A stretch of 16,537 nt of DNA from JBHIBR01 sp046759145 [NCBI: Nitrospinota bacterium] (GTDB lineage Bacteria; UBA8248). Both the position numbers and the translations under genes were made by a program. The DNA lies in NCBI GenBank assembly GCA_046759145.1, contig JBHIBR010000003.1, forward strand, positions 1 to 16,537, read 5' to 3'. How positions within the stretch are numbered: position 1 is the stretch's first letter; each line of letters begins with the position of its first letter. Below the pieces are notes generated by a model that searched no databases, was not told the DNA's origin, and worked only from the letters and a program-made list of their open reading frames with translations. Shown here in pieces: positions 8,547-16,537 of the stretch.

Positions 8547-10049
8547 TCAGCGTGCGTCGGTCTCGTGATGCTCGTGGCCGTCGAAGGAGAACCGCCTCGG
8601 CCTCCCCTCCACGATCGTCCCCAGATGCACGGGCCGGCCCCACAGCTCCTGCACCCGCTGCAGGGCCTCGCGGGCGTAGTCCAGGCGCAGGTCCACCCCC
8701 TCGTGCTGGTGCTCCAGCAGGAGCTCCCCCCGGTTATGGCAGTTGCCGTCCAGCACCCGGACGATGGGCCGGCCGGCGTTGGTGATGCTGAAGAGGAGCT
8801 GCCGCCTCACCGCCTCGAAGTCCCGCTCGGCCACCTCGTAGCGCCGGGTCTTGCGGTTGTAGCGGAAGACGAAGAGGCCCTGCTCTTCGCAGAACTCCCG
8901 GGTGAGGAAGGTGTCGATGAAGGTCACATCGTTGTAGAGCTTGCGGACCTCGAAGATCTTCTGGCGGCCCATGCCCAGCTGCATGTCCCAGTTCTTCCTG
9001 GCCACCAGGTCCTCACACTCCTCGTACTCCTTGCCGAAGCGGCCCTTGTTCCAGCGCTCCTCGACGTTGCGGAAGAGCTCGAGGCCGAGCTTGTAGGGGT
9101 TGACGACCCCCGGCCTGCCCCCCACGGTGCCCGAGTGGTGGTCGGCGTAGTGGACGAGTTCGCTGTCCTCGAGCAGGGGGGGCGCCTCCCCCTGGCCCGT
9201 GAGGATCTTCGAGTGCCAGTAGGTGGCCCACCCCTCGTTCATCATCTTGGTCTGCCACTGGGAGGCGTAGTAGATGCTCTCCTCCCGGATGACGGAGAGG
9301 ATGTCCCGCTGCCAGTTCTCCAGCTGGCCGTGCTCGATGAGGAAGAGGAGCACATCGCGCTCGGGCTCCTCGGGGAAGCGGCGCCGGCGCTGCTCCTCCT
9401 CCTCATCCAGCTGGCGCCGCTGCTCCTCCAGGAACTCGGGCGGGTTCACGTACTCCTCCATGTAGTCCTTGCTCTCGAAGCGGGCCGGGGCGGGGGGCGC
9501 AGCCTCCTCCTCGAAGGAGTCCCGGGGGGGCTCCCGGCGGCGTCGGACGAAGGGCGCGTGGGGGTCGATGAGGTCCTCCACCGAGAGGCAGCGGTCGATG
9601 AACTCCTCCACGGCCGCCTCCCCGTGGCGATCCATGTATTTGCGGATGCGGGTGGCGTGGTTGGCCATCTCGTCCACCATCTTCCGGTCGGTCTTGGCGA
9701 AGGCGTAATTGTTCCGGAAGAAGTCGCAGTGGGCGCAGACGTGGGCCATCACCATCTTCTGGTCGGTCAGGTTGTTGGACTCCAGCAGGTGGGCATAGCA
9801 GGGCTCGTTGTTGATCACCATCTCGTAGATCTTGCGCAGCCCGTAGGCGTGGCCCTTGCTGAGCTCGTTGTACGCCATCCCGAAGCGCCAGTGGGGGAAG
9901 CGGGTGGGGAACCCGCCGTAGGCGGCCACGGCGTTCATGCGCTCGTAGTCCACCACCTCGAAGATGATCTCGCAGAAGTCGAGGCCGAAGCCGCGCGCTG
10001 CTTCCTCGACGCGTTGCTGCCAGCGGCGGAGCTCGGGGCTCAGGCTCAC
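8547..10049 (-). CDS. spoVR: SpoVR family protein (YcgB-like)
   Basis: A 500-residue SpoVR-family protein, close to the length of E. coli YcgB. Family landmarks are the N-terminal FPHWRFGMAY (51-60), YEMVINNEPCYAHL (75-88), the MAHVCAHCDFF block (101-111), the EGWATYWH signature (272-279), and the C-terminal block with GRPGVVNPYKLG. A charged, Pro/Glu/Arg-rich stretch at about 168-232 separates the two conserved halves and is probably flexible. No signal peptide or membrane segment is visible, so it should be cytoplasmic. The biochemical role is unresolved: named for Bacillus spore cortex formation, it is found together with PrkA and YeaH in many non-sporulating bacteria in stress or starvation responses. 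GTG start at 10049 with CGAGG 7 nt upstream; 22 nt after the yeaH stop. Confidence 0.92.
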   Translation of the reverse strand: MSLSPELRRWQQRVEEAARGFGLDFCEIIFEVVDYERMNAVAAYGGFPTRFPHWRFGMAYNELSKGHAYGLRKIYEMVINNEPCYAHLLESNNLTDQKMVMAHVCAHCDFFRNNYAFAKTDRKMVDEMANHATRIRKYMDRHGEAAVEEFIDRCLSVEDLIDPHAPFVRRRREPPRDSFEEEAAPPAPARFESKDYMEEYVNPPEFLEEQRRQLDEEEEQRRRRFPEEPERDVLLFLIEHGQLENWQRDILSVIREESIYYASQWQTKMMNEGWATYWHSKILTGQGEAPPLLEDSELVHYADHHSGTVGGRPGVVNPYKLGLELFRNVEERWNKGRFGKEYEECEDLVARKNWDMQLGMGRQKIFEVRKLYNDVTFIDTFLTREFCEEQGLFVFRYNRKTRRYEVAERDFEAVRRQLLFSITNAGRPIVRVLDGNCHNRGELLLEHQHEGVDLRLDYAREALQRVQELWGRPVHLGTIVEGRPRRFSFDGHEHHETDAR

Positions 10050-10071
10050 GGGGCGACCTCGCGCGGAGGGC

Positions 10072-11175
10072 CTAGCGGCCCCTGCCCAGAAACTCCCTGA
10101 TGGAGCGGTAGATGGCGTTGCGGTCCTGGATCTCGCTGGTGATGAGGGCCTCCTCGCCCTGGAAGGCCTGGTCCAGGTCCCGCTTGAACTGGCCGCTGCC
10201 GTAGAAGCTTTTCACCTGGGCGTAACAGAAGAGGTTCACGTGGGGGAGGAGTTCCTCCCGCAGGAGGCGGATGCAGAGCTCGTTGTCGCCCCCATCCCAG
10301 TTATCGCCGTCGGAGAAGTGGAAGGGATAGATGTTCCACTCGGAGGGGTCGTAGTGGGCCTCCACGAGCTTGCGGCAGAGCTTGTAGGCGCTGCTGATCT
10401 TGGTCCCCCCGCTCTCCCGGGTGTGGTAGAAGGTGTGCTGGTCCACCTCCCGGGCCTCGGCGTCGTGGATGATGTAGCGGGTCTCGAGCCCCTTGTATTG
10501 GCTCCGCAGCCAGGTGTCGATCCAGAAGGACTCGATGCGGACGATCTCCTTCTGCTCGTCCCCCATGGAGCCGGAGACGTCCATCATGTAGAGGATGACG
10601 GCGTTGTTGTCCGGGGTGGGACGCTCCTTCCAGGAGCGGTAGCGCATGTCCTCATGGACGGGCACCACCACCGGGTTGTCCAGCTCGTACATGCCGCTGG
10701 CGACCTGGCGCACGAGCGCCCTCTTGTACGTGCGCCTGAAGTGCCGCAGGCTCTCGGGCCCCGCCCGGCGGATGCTGGAGTAGCGGCCTTTCTCGGCCAC
10801 CACGGTGGTGCGGCCGCGGGGCCGGATGCGCGGCAGCTCCAGCTCCTCCCCCAGCAGCTCGGCCAACTCCGCGAGCTCCACCTCCACCTCGAGGATGTGC
10901 TCCCCCGGCAGATCCCCCGCCCCCGGGCCGGCCGAGGGCTCGGGGGGGGTGAGGGGGGTGCCGACCTCCCCCTCGCCCTGGCCCACCCCGCCCACGGCGT
11001 GGGGGCCGTAGCAGAAGGTCGGGATCTCGATCTGAGGGAGGGGGATGCTCACAAAGTCCTTCCCCCGCCGGCCCAGCAGCTCGGTGGTGGTCATGTAGCG
11101 GCGGAGGTTCTGCCTGATCTGGCCCCGGACGATCTGCCGGAAGCGCTGGAGGTCCCGCTCTGCCCTCAACACCAT
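10072..11175 (-). CDS. yeaH: YeaH/YhbH family protein with VWA-like domain (DUF444)
   Basis: A 367-residue DUF444 protein, somewhat shorter than E. coli YeaH and B. subtilis YhbH. The N-terminal part (1-60) is basic and amphipathic. A low-complexity Gly/Pro/Glu linker (65-100) follows. From about 190 a von Willebrand A-like fold starts with an intact metal-ion-dependent adhesion motif DVSGS (199-203) in the context [13 protein letters not shown]. It probably acts in the cytoplasm as a partner or substrate of PrkA, as inferred from their constant pairing. The ATG at 11175 lies 13 nt after the prkA stop, with a GGGAGC-type SD within the gap. Length and motifs make the assignment secure; the function of the family is not known precisely. 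Confidence 0.92.
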   Translation of the reverse strand: MVLRAERDLQRFRQIVRGQIRQNLRRYMTTTELLGRRGKDFVSIPLPQIEIPTFCYGPHAVGGVGQGEGEVGTPLTPPEPSAGPGAGDLPGEHILEVEVELAELAELLGEELELPRIRPRGRTTVVAEKGRYSSIRRAGPESLRHFRRTYKRALVRQVASGMYELDNPVVVPVHEDMRYRSWKERPTPDNNAVILYMMDVSGSMGDEQKEIVRIESFWIDTWLRSQYKGLETRYIIHDAEAREVDQHTFYHTRESGGTKISSAYKLCRKLVEAHYDPSEWNIYPFHFSDGDNWDGGDNELCIRLLREELLPHVNLFCYAQVKSFYGSGQFKRDLDQAFQGEEALITSEIQDRNAIYRSIREFLGRGR

Positions 11176-11188
11176 GGCCGCCCGCTCC

Positions 11189-13240
<2,052 letters not shown>

Positions 13241-13323
13241 CAGTTCCTAACCTCCACAACACCCACAGGCGCCCGCTCGCGGCGGGGCGACTTCCGCCCC
13301 CTCCGCCTCCCCTCCCGGGGCCC

Positions 13324-13393
13324 GCCCAGCGCGCGCCAACCCCGCGCAAGCGGTTTAAAAACCAGCCTATCGAGCCGTTCCAACCCTTGTCAA
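13324..13393 (-). promoter_or_regulatory. Candidate promoter region of the prkA operon
   Basis: Three overlapping possibilities appear on the minus strand in the 268-bp gap before prkA. A perfect sigma70 -35 TTGACA (13393-13388) is followed after 18 nt by TAGGCT, a weak -10. Two sigma54-like GG-N10-GC arrangements occur: GG at 13363-13362 with GC at 13351-13350, and a better -24 half (TTGGCGCG, 13339-13332) with GC at 13325-13324. A 12-bp palindrome GGTTT-AA-AAACC (13352-13363) lies between them and could be an operator. In DNA this GC-rich the GG-N10-GC pattern occurs often by chance. Confidence 0.3.
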
Positions 13394-13508
13394 CCTTCCC
13401 GCGGGGGCGGCCTCCCTCCGGGGGGCAGGGGCCGCGAAACCTGGCCCGCCCCCTCGCTCCCCTCACTCCCAAGGCAAAAGGCGTGCCCGGGAGCCCTCTG
13501 CCTGCGCA

Positions 13509-14078
13509 TCAAGCCGGAGCGAGCGGGGCGGAGGGGGGAGAGAGGGCCGCCATTCTCTGCTCCATGTCCTCCGCATGGGAGCCCGGCCAGTACACCCGGC
13601 GGCAGTGGGGACATCGGAAGAACCGGGGCTGGTGGTGGAAGACGAACTCCGGCACCATCCCCGCCACCTCGGCCTTGGCGACCACCTGCAGCGGAGCGTT
13701 GCACTCCATGCAGATGCGGAGTGCCCGCTCCGAGGGCCCCAAGCCCAGGCGCCGGAGCACCTCGCGCACCTGGGCGGCGGGGAGTTCCTCCCGCAGCAGC
13801 AGGCAGCGCCCGCGCACCGCCCGCTGCGCGGCCAGGCGCGAACTTCGGGTGAGGAGCAAGCGCCCCTCCGCCAGCGCGCGGGCGAGGAAGGAGGGCTCCA
13901 GGCGTCGCAGGTAGAGCGTGTCGTAGCCAAGGGCGCGAAGCCAACGGGCAACCTTCCCGAGCGGGGGGTCCGCGATGAAGCGGGGCGGAGAGGCAGGTGG
14001 CGACGCAGCCTGCGGTTCCGGTCCAGAAGGGCTTCGGATGCTTCCCTCGCTCTCTATGGGCGGCCTCGGGTCAGCCAT
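13509..14078 (-). CDS. Mut7-C RNase-domain protein with C-terminal zinc ribbon
   Basis: A 189-residue protein of the Mut7-C (DUF82, PIN-like) family. Residues 33-110 form the predicted nuclease fold (FIADPPLGKVARWLRALGYD, with D37 and D53). The C-terminus is the zinc ribbon typical of the family: C123-x2-C126 and C155-x2-C158, followed by VYWPGSH. Where most relatives read TRD after the third strand, this one reads TRSSRL (S79), so a probable metal-binding Asp is missing and catalysis may be impaired. The first 32 residues are a Pro/Ser-rich extension. Start: ATG at 14078, without a clear SD; a GTG at 14090 is an alternative. The gene is transcribed divergently from hrcA and is separated from prkA by 268 bp, so it is probably its own transcription unit. 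Confidence 0.85.
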   Translation of the reverse strand: MADPRPPIESEGSIRSPSGPEPQAASPPASPPRFIADPPLGKVARWLRALGYDTLYLRRLEPSFLARALAEGRLLLTRSSRLAAQRAVRGRCLLLREELPAAQVREVLRRLGLGPSERALRICMECNAPLQVVAKAEVAGMVPEFVFHHQPRFFRCPHCRRVYWPGSHAEDMEQRMAALSPPSAPLAPA

Positions 14079-14116
14079 AACTACGCCCACTCTCGGCGGC
14101 CGCGGCTACCCCCATA

Positions 14117-14155
14117 GCGCAGTGCATAATATCTCCCCAAGCTGCACCCTTGCGC
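14117..14155. promoter_or_regulatory. Compound inverted repeat and minus-strand -10 box in the divergent region
   Basis: GCGCA-GTGCA (14117-14126) pairs with TGCAC (14143-14147) and, after a 3-nt bulge, TGCGC (14151-14155), leaving a 16-nt loop. The loop and the edge of the left arm hold TATTAT on the minus strand (14131-14126), a good -10 hexamer for the Mut7-C gene about 40 nt before its ATG, although no good -35 accompanies it. The repeat could be an operator acting on this promoter. Both calls rest on short matches. Confidence 0.3.
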
Positions 14156-14201
14156 AACAGTTTTTTTCCGGGGGCCCGAACCCCCGCCCGGCGCCAAGTG
14201 A

Positions 14202-14230
14202 TTGACAAGGATGCGGGGGCAGCATAATAA
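14202..14230 (+). promoter_or_regulatory. Sigma70-type promoter of the hrcA-grpE operon
   Basis: A perfect -35 TTGACA (14202-14207) is followed after 17 nt by TAATAA (14225-14230), or after 15 nt by CATAAT (14223-14228). The AT-rich -10 stands out from the surrounding DNA. Predicted start point is near 14237, giving a leader of about 60 nt before the hrcA GTG. Confidence 0.6.
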
Positions 14231-14231
14231 T

Positions 14232-14249
14232 CCACTCCTATATGAGTGG
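14232..14249 (+). promoter_or_regulatory. Inverted repeat over the hrcA start point, possible non-canonical HrcA operator
   Basis: CCACTC (14232-14237) and GAGTGG (14244-14249) form a perfect 6-bp inverted repeat with spacer CTATAT. The CACTC/GAGTG cores equal the inner part of the CIRCE half-sites (TTAGCACTC and GAGTGCTAA), and the position directly downstream of the -10 is where CIRCE is usually found. The spacer is 6 nt instead of 9 and the outer TTAG/CTAA parts are missing, so it is either a divergent HrcA site or an operator for another repressor. Confidence 0.45.
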
Positions 14250-14296
14250 TGCGGCCGGGCCGCTAAGCGCAGTCAGCCGCGAAAGGGGGGTGTCTC

Positions 14297-15343
14297 GTGC
14301 ATCCGACCCTCGGCGCCCGCGATAGCGAGATCCTCAGGGCCCTCATTTCCCATCACATCCGCACGGCGGAACCGGTGGGCTCGCGGGCCCTGAGCAAGTA
14401 CGCGCGCCTGAGCCTCAGCGCCGCCAGCATCCGCAACGTCATGGCCGACCTCGGGGAGAGGGGCTACCTCTCCCAGCCACACACCTCCGCGGGCCGGGTG
14501 CCCACCGACCTGGGCTACCGGGTGTATGTGGACTCTTTGATGGAGACCCATCAGCTCACCGAAGCCGAGTCCTGGGCCATCGAGAGGGCCTACGCTCCGC
14601 CCCCGGTGCGCCCGGAGGACCTCCTGGTCCTTTCCTCCCGCCTTCTCTCCCATTTGACCAACCAGGCGGGCCTGGTCCTGATTCCCAACCTCGCCCAGCG
14701 CCTGCTCCGGCACATGGAGTTCATCGCGGTGGGGCCCAGGCAGGTGCTGGCGTTGCTGGTGGCGGACCGCGGCCTCGTCCACAGCCGGACCCTGGCGGTG
14801 GAGGAAGAGATCCCCCAGGAGACGTTGGACCGCATCTCCCGCTACCTCAACGAGGAGTTCTCGGGAATAACCCTCCACGAGATCCGGCACCGGCTGGTGG
14901 AGGGGATGGGAGAGGACAAGCTCCGCTTCGACGCCCTCTTCTACAAGGCCATGGACCTCAGCTGCAGGGCGTTCGCAGAGGAGGAGAGCTCCAGCGAGGA
15001 GGTCTACGTAGAGGGTGCCTCCAGCGTCCTCGACCAGCCCGAGTTTGCCGAGGACGTGGAGAGGATGCGGGCCATCTTCCGCACCCTCGAGGACAAGAGC
15101 CGGCTCGTCCGGATCCTGGACCGCTGCATGGACTCCCGGGGAGTGTTGGTGGTCATCGGCTCCGAGAACCGGTCCGAAGACATGGAGGGCCTGAGCCTGG
15201 TGGCCCACAATTACTCCTGTGGAAACCGGGTGCTCGGCAGCGTGGGCATCGTGGGCCCCAAGCGCATGGAGTACCCCCGCATGGTCGCCCTGGTGGCCCA
15301 CACCGCAGGGGTCCTCAGCCAGGCCCTCTCGCGGCAGGCATGA
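14297..15343 (+). CDS. hrcA: Heat-inducible transcription repressor HrcA
   Basis: A 348-residue HrcA of normal length. It represses class I heat-shock operons by binding CIRCE-type operators, with the GroE chaperonin as usual folding partner. The N-terminal winged helix includes ILRALISHHIRTAEPVGSRA and the strongly conserved SAASIRNVMADLGERGYL and QPHTSAGRVPTDLGYR segments (about 48-80). The C-terminal part (about 100-340) is the GAF-like dimerisation domain, ending with GPKRMEYPRMVALV. GTG start at 14297 preceded by an AAAGGGGGG-type SD about 7 nt upstream. It heads the plus-strand cluster and is followed 12 nt later by grpE, so it presumably regulates itself and grpE through the inverted repeat at 14232-14249. 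Confidence 0.96.
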   Translation: MHPTLGARDSEILRALISHHIRTAEPVGSRALSKYARLSLSAASIRNVMADLGERGYLSQPHTSAGRVPTDLGYRVYVDSLMETHQLTEAESWAIERAYAPPPVRPEDLLVLSSRLLSHLTNQAGLVLIPNLAQRLLRHMEFIAVGPRQVLALLVADRGLVHSRTLAVEEEIPQETLDRISRYLNEEFSGITLHEIRHRLVEGMGEDKLRFDALFYKAMDLSCRAFAEEESSSEEVYVEGASSVLDQPEFAEDVERMRAIFRTLEDKSRLVRILDRCMDSRGVLVVIGSENRSEDMEGLSLVAHNYSCGNRVLGSVGIVGPKRMEYPRMVALVAHTAGVLSQALSRQA

Positions 15344-15355
15344 GGGTCCCCGAGA

Positions 15356-15925
15356 GTGTGTCCGGAGGACCCCGAGGGGACCGGCCCCGCACCAGCCCCG
15401 CGGGGGGGAAGTTCCCCGCCGGGCGATTCGCCTTCTGCGCCGGCGCCCCGGCCTGCTGCCGGGGAGGAGGGTAAACCCGCCCAGCCCGACGTCGATTACA
15501 GAGACCTCTACCTCCGCCTGCGGGCGGAGTTCGATAACTTCCGAAAACGGGAACACCGCGAGCGCGAGGCCTTCCGTCTTCAGGCCCACCGGGAACTTGT
15601 GGCCGCGCTGCTGCCCATCTTGGACGACCTGGAGCGAGCCGCCGCCCACATGGGGGCGGAGGAGGTGGGCGGGGTGGTCCGGGGTGTGGAGCTCATCGCC
15701 GCCTCCCTGCGCGAGCTCCTCCGCCGCCAGGGGCTGGAGCCCATCGCCGCCCTCGGCGAGAGCTTCGACCCGGAGCGCCACGAGGCCCTCCTCGCGGTCG
15801 AGAGCGCCGACCACCCCGACAACACCGTCATCGAGGAGCACCAGCGGGGCTACCTCCTCCGGGGGGAGGTGCTCCGGCCGGCAAGGGTGACGGTAGCCCG
15901 GTCCGTTCCCCAGGCCGAGGGGTGA
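15356..15925 (+). CDS. grpE: Nucleotide exchange factor GrpE
   Basis: A 189-residue GrpE, the ADP-release factor for DnaK. The first 40 residues are a disordered Pro/Gly/Ala/Glu region as in most GrpE proteins. The dimerising helix contains YLRLRAEFDNFRKR (about 48-61), followed by LLPILDDLERA, and the C-terminal beta domain contains FDPERHEALLAVE and GYLLRGEVLRPARVTVA. GTG start at 15356; a GAGGG that overlaps the hrcA stop codon serves as SD with 9-nt spacing. dnaK, which often follows, is not here: a small J-domain-like frame and rsmE come next, so DnaK must be encoded elsewhere. Confidence 0.95.
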   Translation: MCPEDPEGTGPAPAPRGGSSPPGDSPSAPAPRPAAGEEGKPAQPDVDYRDLYLRLRAEFDNFRKREHREREAFRLQAHRELVAALLPILDDLERAAAHMGAEEVGGVVRGVELIAASLRELLRRQGLEPIAALGESFDPERHEALLAVESADHPDNTVIEEHQRGYLLRGEVLRPARVTVARSVPQAEG

Positions 15926-15941
15926 GGGAAGCCTCCCCGGG

Positions 15942-16169
15942 GTGTCCGTGAAGCCGTCGGACTGTTCCGCCCTCCTGGGGCTATCACGGAGGGTCACTTC
16001 GGAGGAACTCCGCCGGGCCTGCCGGGGCGCCCCAACCCGGGGTCCCCAAGCGGCAGGCCGCTTGGGGACCCCAACGCGCGGGCGCGTTGGGGACCCTTGC
16101 CGGGGGCTCACCCTGCGCCACGATCCCGACAAAAGCCCGAGCGCGCCCGAGGCGGAGGGGGAGCCTTGA
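15942..16169 (+). CDS. Short, degenerate J-domain-like protein interrupted in frame by a palindromic element
   Basis: A 75-codon frame from GTG 15942, 16 nt after grpE, to a TGA that overlaps the rsmE start (TTGA). The beginning (CSALLGLSRRVTSEELRRAC) matches J-domain helix I and the start of helix II, and LTLRHDPDKSP matches the end of helix II and the loop. Between them lie 26 residues specified by the palindromic insertion. Without these the spacing fits a J-domain with no gaps. The key HPD tripeptide reads DPD, and helix III is missing, so stimulation of DnaK ATPase is unlikely. It may be a decaying remnant of a dnaJ-like gene kept open by chance or by coupling to rsmE; expression is plausible but function is doubtful. 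Confidence 0.55.
   Translation: MSVKPSDCSALLGLSRRVTSEELRRACRGAPTRGPQAAGRLGTPTRGRVGDPCRGLTLRHDPDKSPSAPEAEGEP
16020..16105 (+). repeat. 70-bp double-palindrome element with 8-bp direct repeats (putative palindromic mobile repeat)
   Basis: The core (16028-16097) holds two adjacent hairpins: arms GGGGTCCCCAAGCGGC (16039-16054) and its complement (16057-16072) with a 2-nt loop, and arms CCCCAACGCGC (16069-16079) and its complement (16082-16092), also with a 2-nt centre. The two share GGGGACCCC. The core is flanked by TGCCGGGG at 16020-16027 and 16098-16105, which looks like a target-site duplication. Element plus one repeat copy is 78 bp, an exact multiple of three, and contains no stop in the host frame. 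It inserts between the residues RAC-R and G-L-T-L of J-domain helix II. No transposase is present, so it would have been moved in trans. No second copy was seen in this window. Confidence 0.7.
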
Positions 16170-16522
16170 GACTCTTCTTCGTCGAGGAGGGCCAGATCTC
16201 AGGGGAGCGGGTCGAGATCGCCGGGTCGGAGGCGCGCCACATGGTCCGCGCACTCCGCATGGCTCCCGGCGAGCGCTGCCGCGTATCGGATGGGCGGGGG
16301 AGGGCGTACCTGGTGGAGCTCACCTCGGTGGGGCCACGCCGGGTAGAGGCGCGGGTGGAGGAAGAGCTCCCCGCCCCCGACCCGTCGCGCCGCCTGGCCC
16401 TCGGCCAGGGACTTCCCCGGGCGGCGAAGTTCGACCTCATCCTCCAGAAGGCGGCGGAGCTTGGGGCGGCCGAGGTCTATCCGCTCCACCTGGCCCGGTG
16501 CCTCGACCGCGGCACGGGCTAG
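16166..16522 (+). CDS. rsmE: 16S rRNA m3U1498 methyltransferase RsmE, N-terminal half, ended by an in-frame TAG
   Basis: RsmE methylates N3 of U1498 in 16S rRNA. The TTG at 16166 overlaps the TGA of the preceding frame and has GGAGGGGGAG just upstream, and the protein from there (RLFFVEEG, then ARHMVRALRMAPGE, LGQGLPRAAKFDLILQKAAELGAAEVYPL) is a normal RsmE N-terminus: PUA-like domain, then the beginning of the SPOUT domain. RsmE proteins have about 240 residues, but a TAG at 16520 ends this one after 118, before the AdoMet-binding knot. After the TAG the same frame reads GERAR, which fits the expected continuation, so a nonsense mutation or sequencing error is likelier than a true end. Only 15 nt remain in the window, so the rest cannot be judged. 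Confidence 0.8.
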   Translation: MRLFFVEEGQISGERVEIAGSEARHMVRALRMAPGERCRVSDGRGRAYLVELTSVGPRRVEARVEEELPAPDPSRRLALGQGLPRAAKFDLILQKAAELGAAEVYPLHLARCLDRGTG

Positions 16523-16537
16523 GGAGAGAGGGCGCGG

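Noticed and set aside
14161-14186. T-run plus GC hairpin as an intrinsic terminator, and its GGGGGTTC half as a tRNA T-arm.
   Set aside because: The T run precedes the hairpin on the plus strand and would read as A's after it on the minus strand, so the order is wrong for termination in both directions. No acceptor, D or anticodon arms accompany the T-arm-like sequence, and the GTTCRA signature is not met.
14091-14296. Canonical CIRCE element (TTAGCACTC-N9-GAGTGCTAA) upstream of hrcA.
   Set aside because: Not present; only the shorter CCACTC-N6-GAGTGG repeat is found and is reported as such.

Overview
This 16.5 kb window is a very GC-rich, densely coded bacterial segment with many GTG and TTG starts, 4-bp stop/start overlaps and strong Shine-Dalgarno sequences. 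The gene content (PrkA-YeaH-SpoVR cluster, NtrC-type two-component system, HrcA/GrpE, Mut7-C RNase) fits a Gram-negative-like environmental bacterium. A deep-branching high-GC lineage such as Methylomirabilota/Rokubacteria-like or Desulfobacterota-like bacteria is my guess; the sequence alone does not fix the taxonomy. 

Layout: everything from about 14.08 kb down to 0.2 kb lies on the minus strand. Read in the direction of transcription it holds: (i) a Mut7-C/zinc-ribbon protein (14078-13509); (ii) a five-gene stress-signalling operon, prkA (13240-11189), yeaH/yhbH (11175-10072), spoVR/ycgB (10049-8547), a membrane PAS histidine kinase (8526-6433) and a sigma54-activating NtrC-family response regulator (6436-5057), the last two overlapping by 4 bp; (iii) a catabolic operon with a class III aminotransferase (4824-3307), an aldehyde dehydrogenase (3310-1805, 4-bp overlap), a leucine-dehydrogenase-family enzyme (1782-628) and a tiny stand-alone receiver-domain protein (597-211). 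This last operon ends at a convincing intrinsic terminator (135-108). 

From 14.2 kb onward the plus strand carries a heat-shock cluster: a promoter with a perfect TTGACA, an inverted repeat over the presumed start point, hrcA, grpE, a very short J-domain-like frame, and the N-terminal half of rsmE. dnaK is absent between grpE and rsmE. 

How the genes work together: PrkA, YeaH and SpoVR are a conserved stress/starvation trio, and here a sensor kinase and a sigma54 activator are built into the same transcription unit, suggesting a dedicated control circuit. The aminotransferase, ALDH and LeuDH could move an omega- or alpha-amino group to 2-oxoglutarate or a keto acid, oxidise the resulting semialdehyde, and rebalance ammonia and NADH. 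HrcA would repress its own operon. 

The most striking feature is in the J-domain frame. A 70-bp double-palindrome element, flanked by an 8-bp direct repeat (TGCCGGGG), sits in frame inside J-domain helix II. Removing element plus one repeat copy (78 bp, 26 codons) restores exact J-domain spacing. This looks like a small palindromic mobile repeat that inserts in frame into coding sequence, comparable in concept to Rickettsia palindromic elements. The same host frame has lost the HPD histidine (it reads DPD) and helix III, and the next gene, rsmE, is interrupted by an in-frame TAG.
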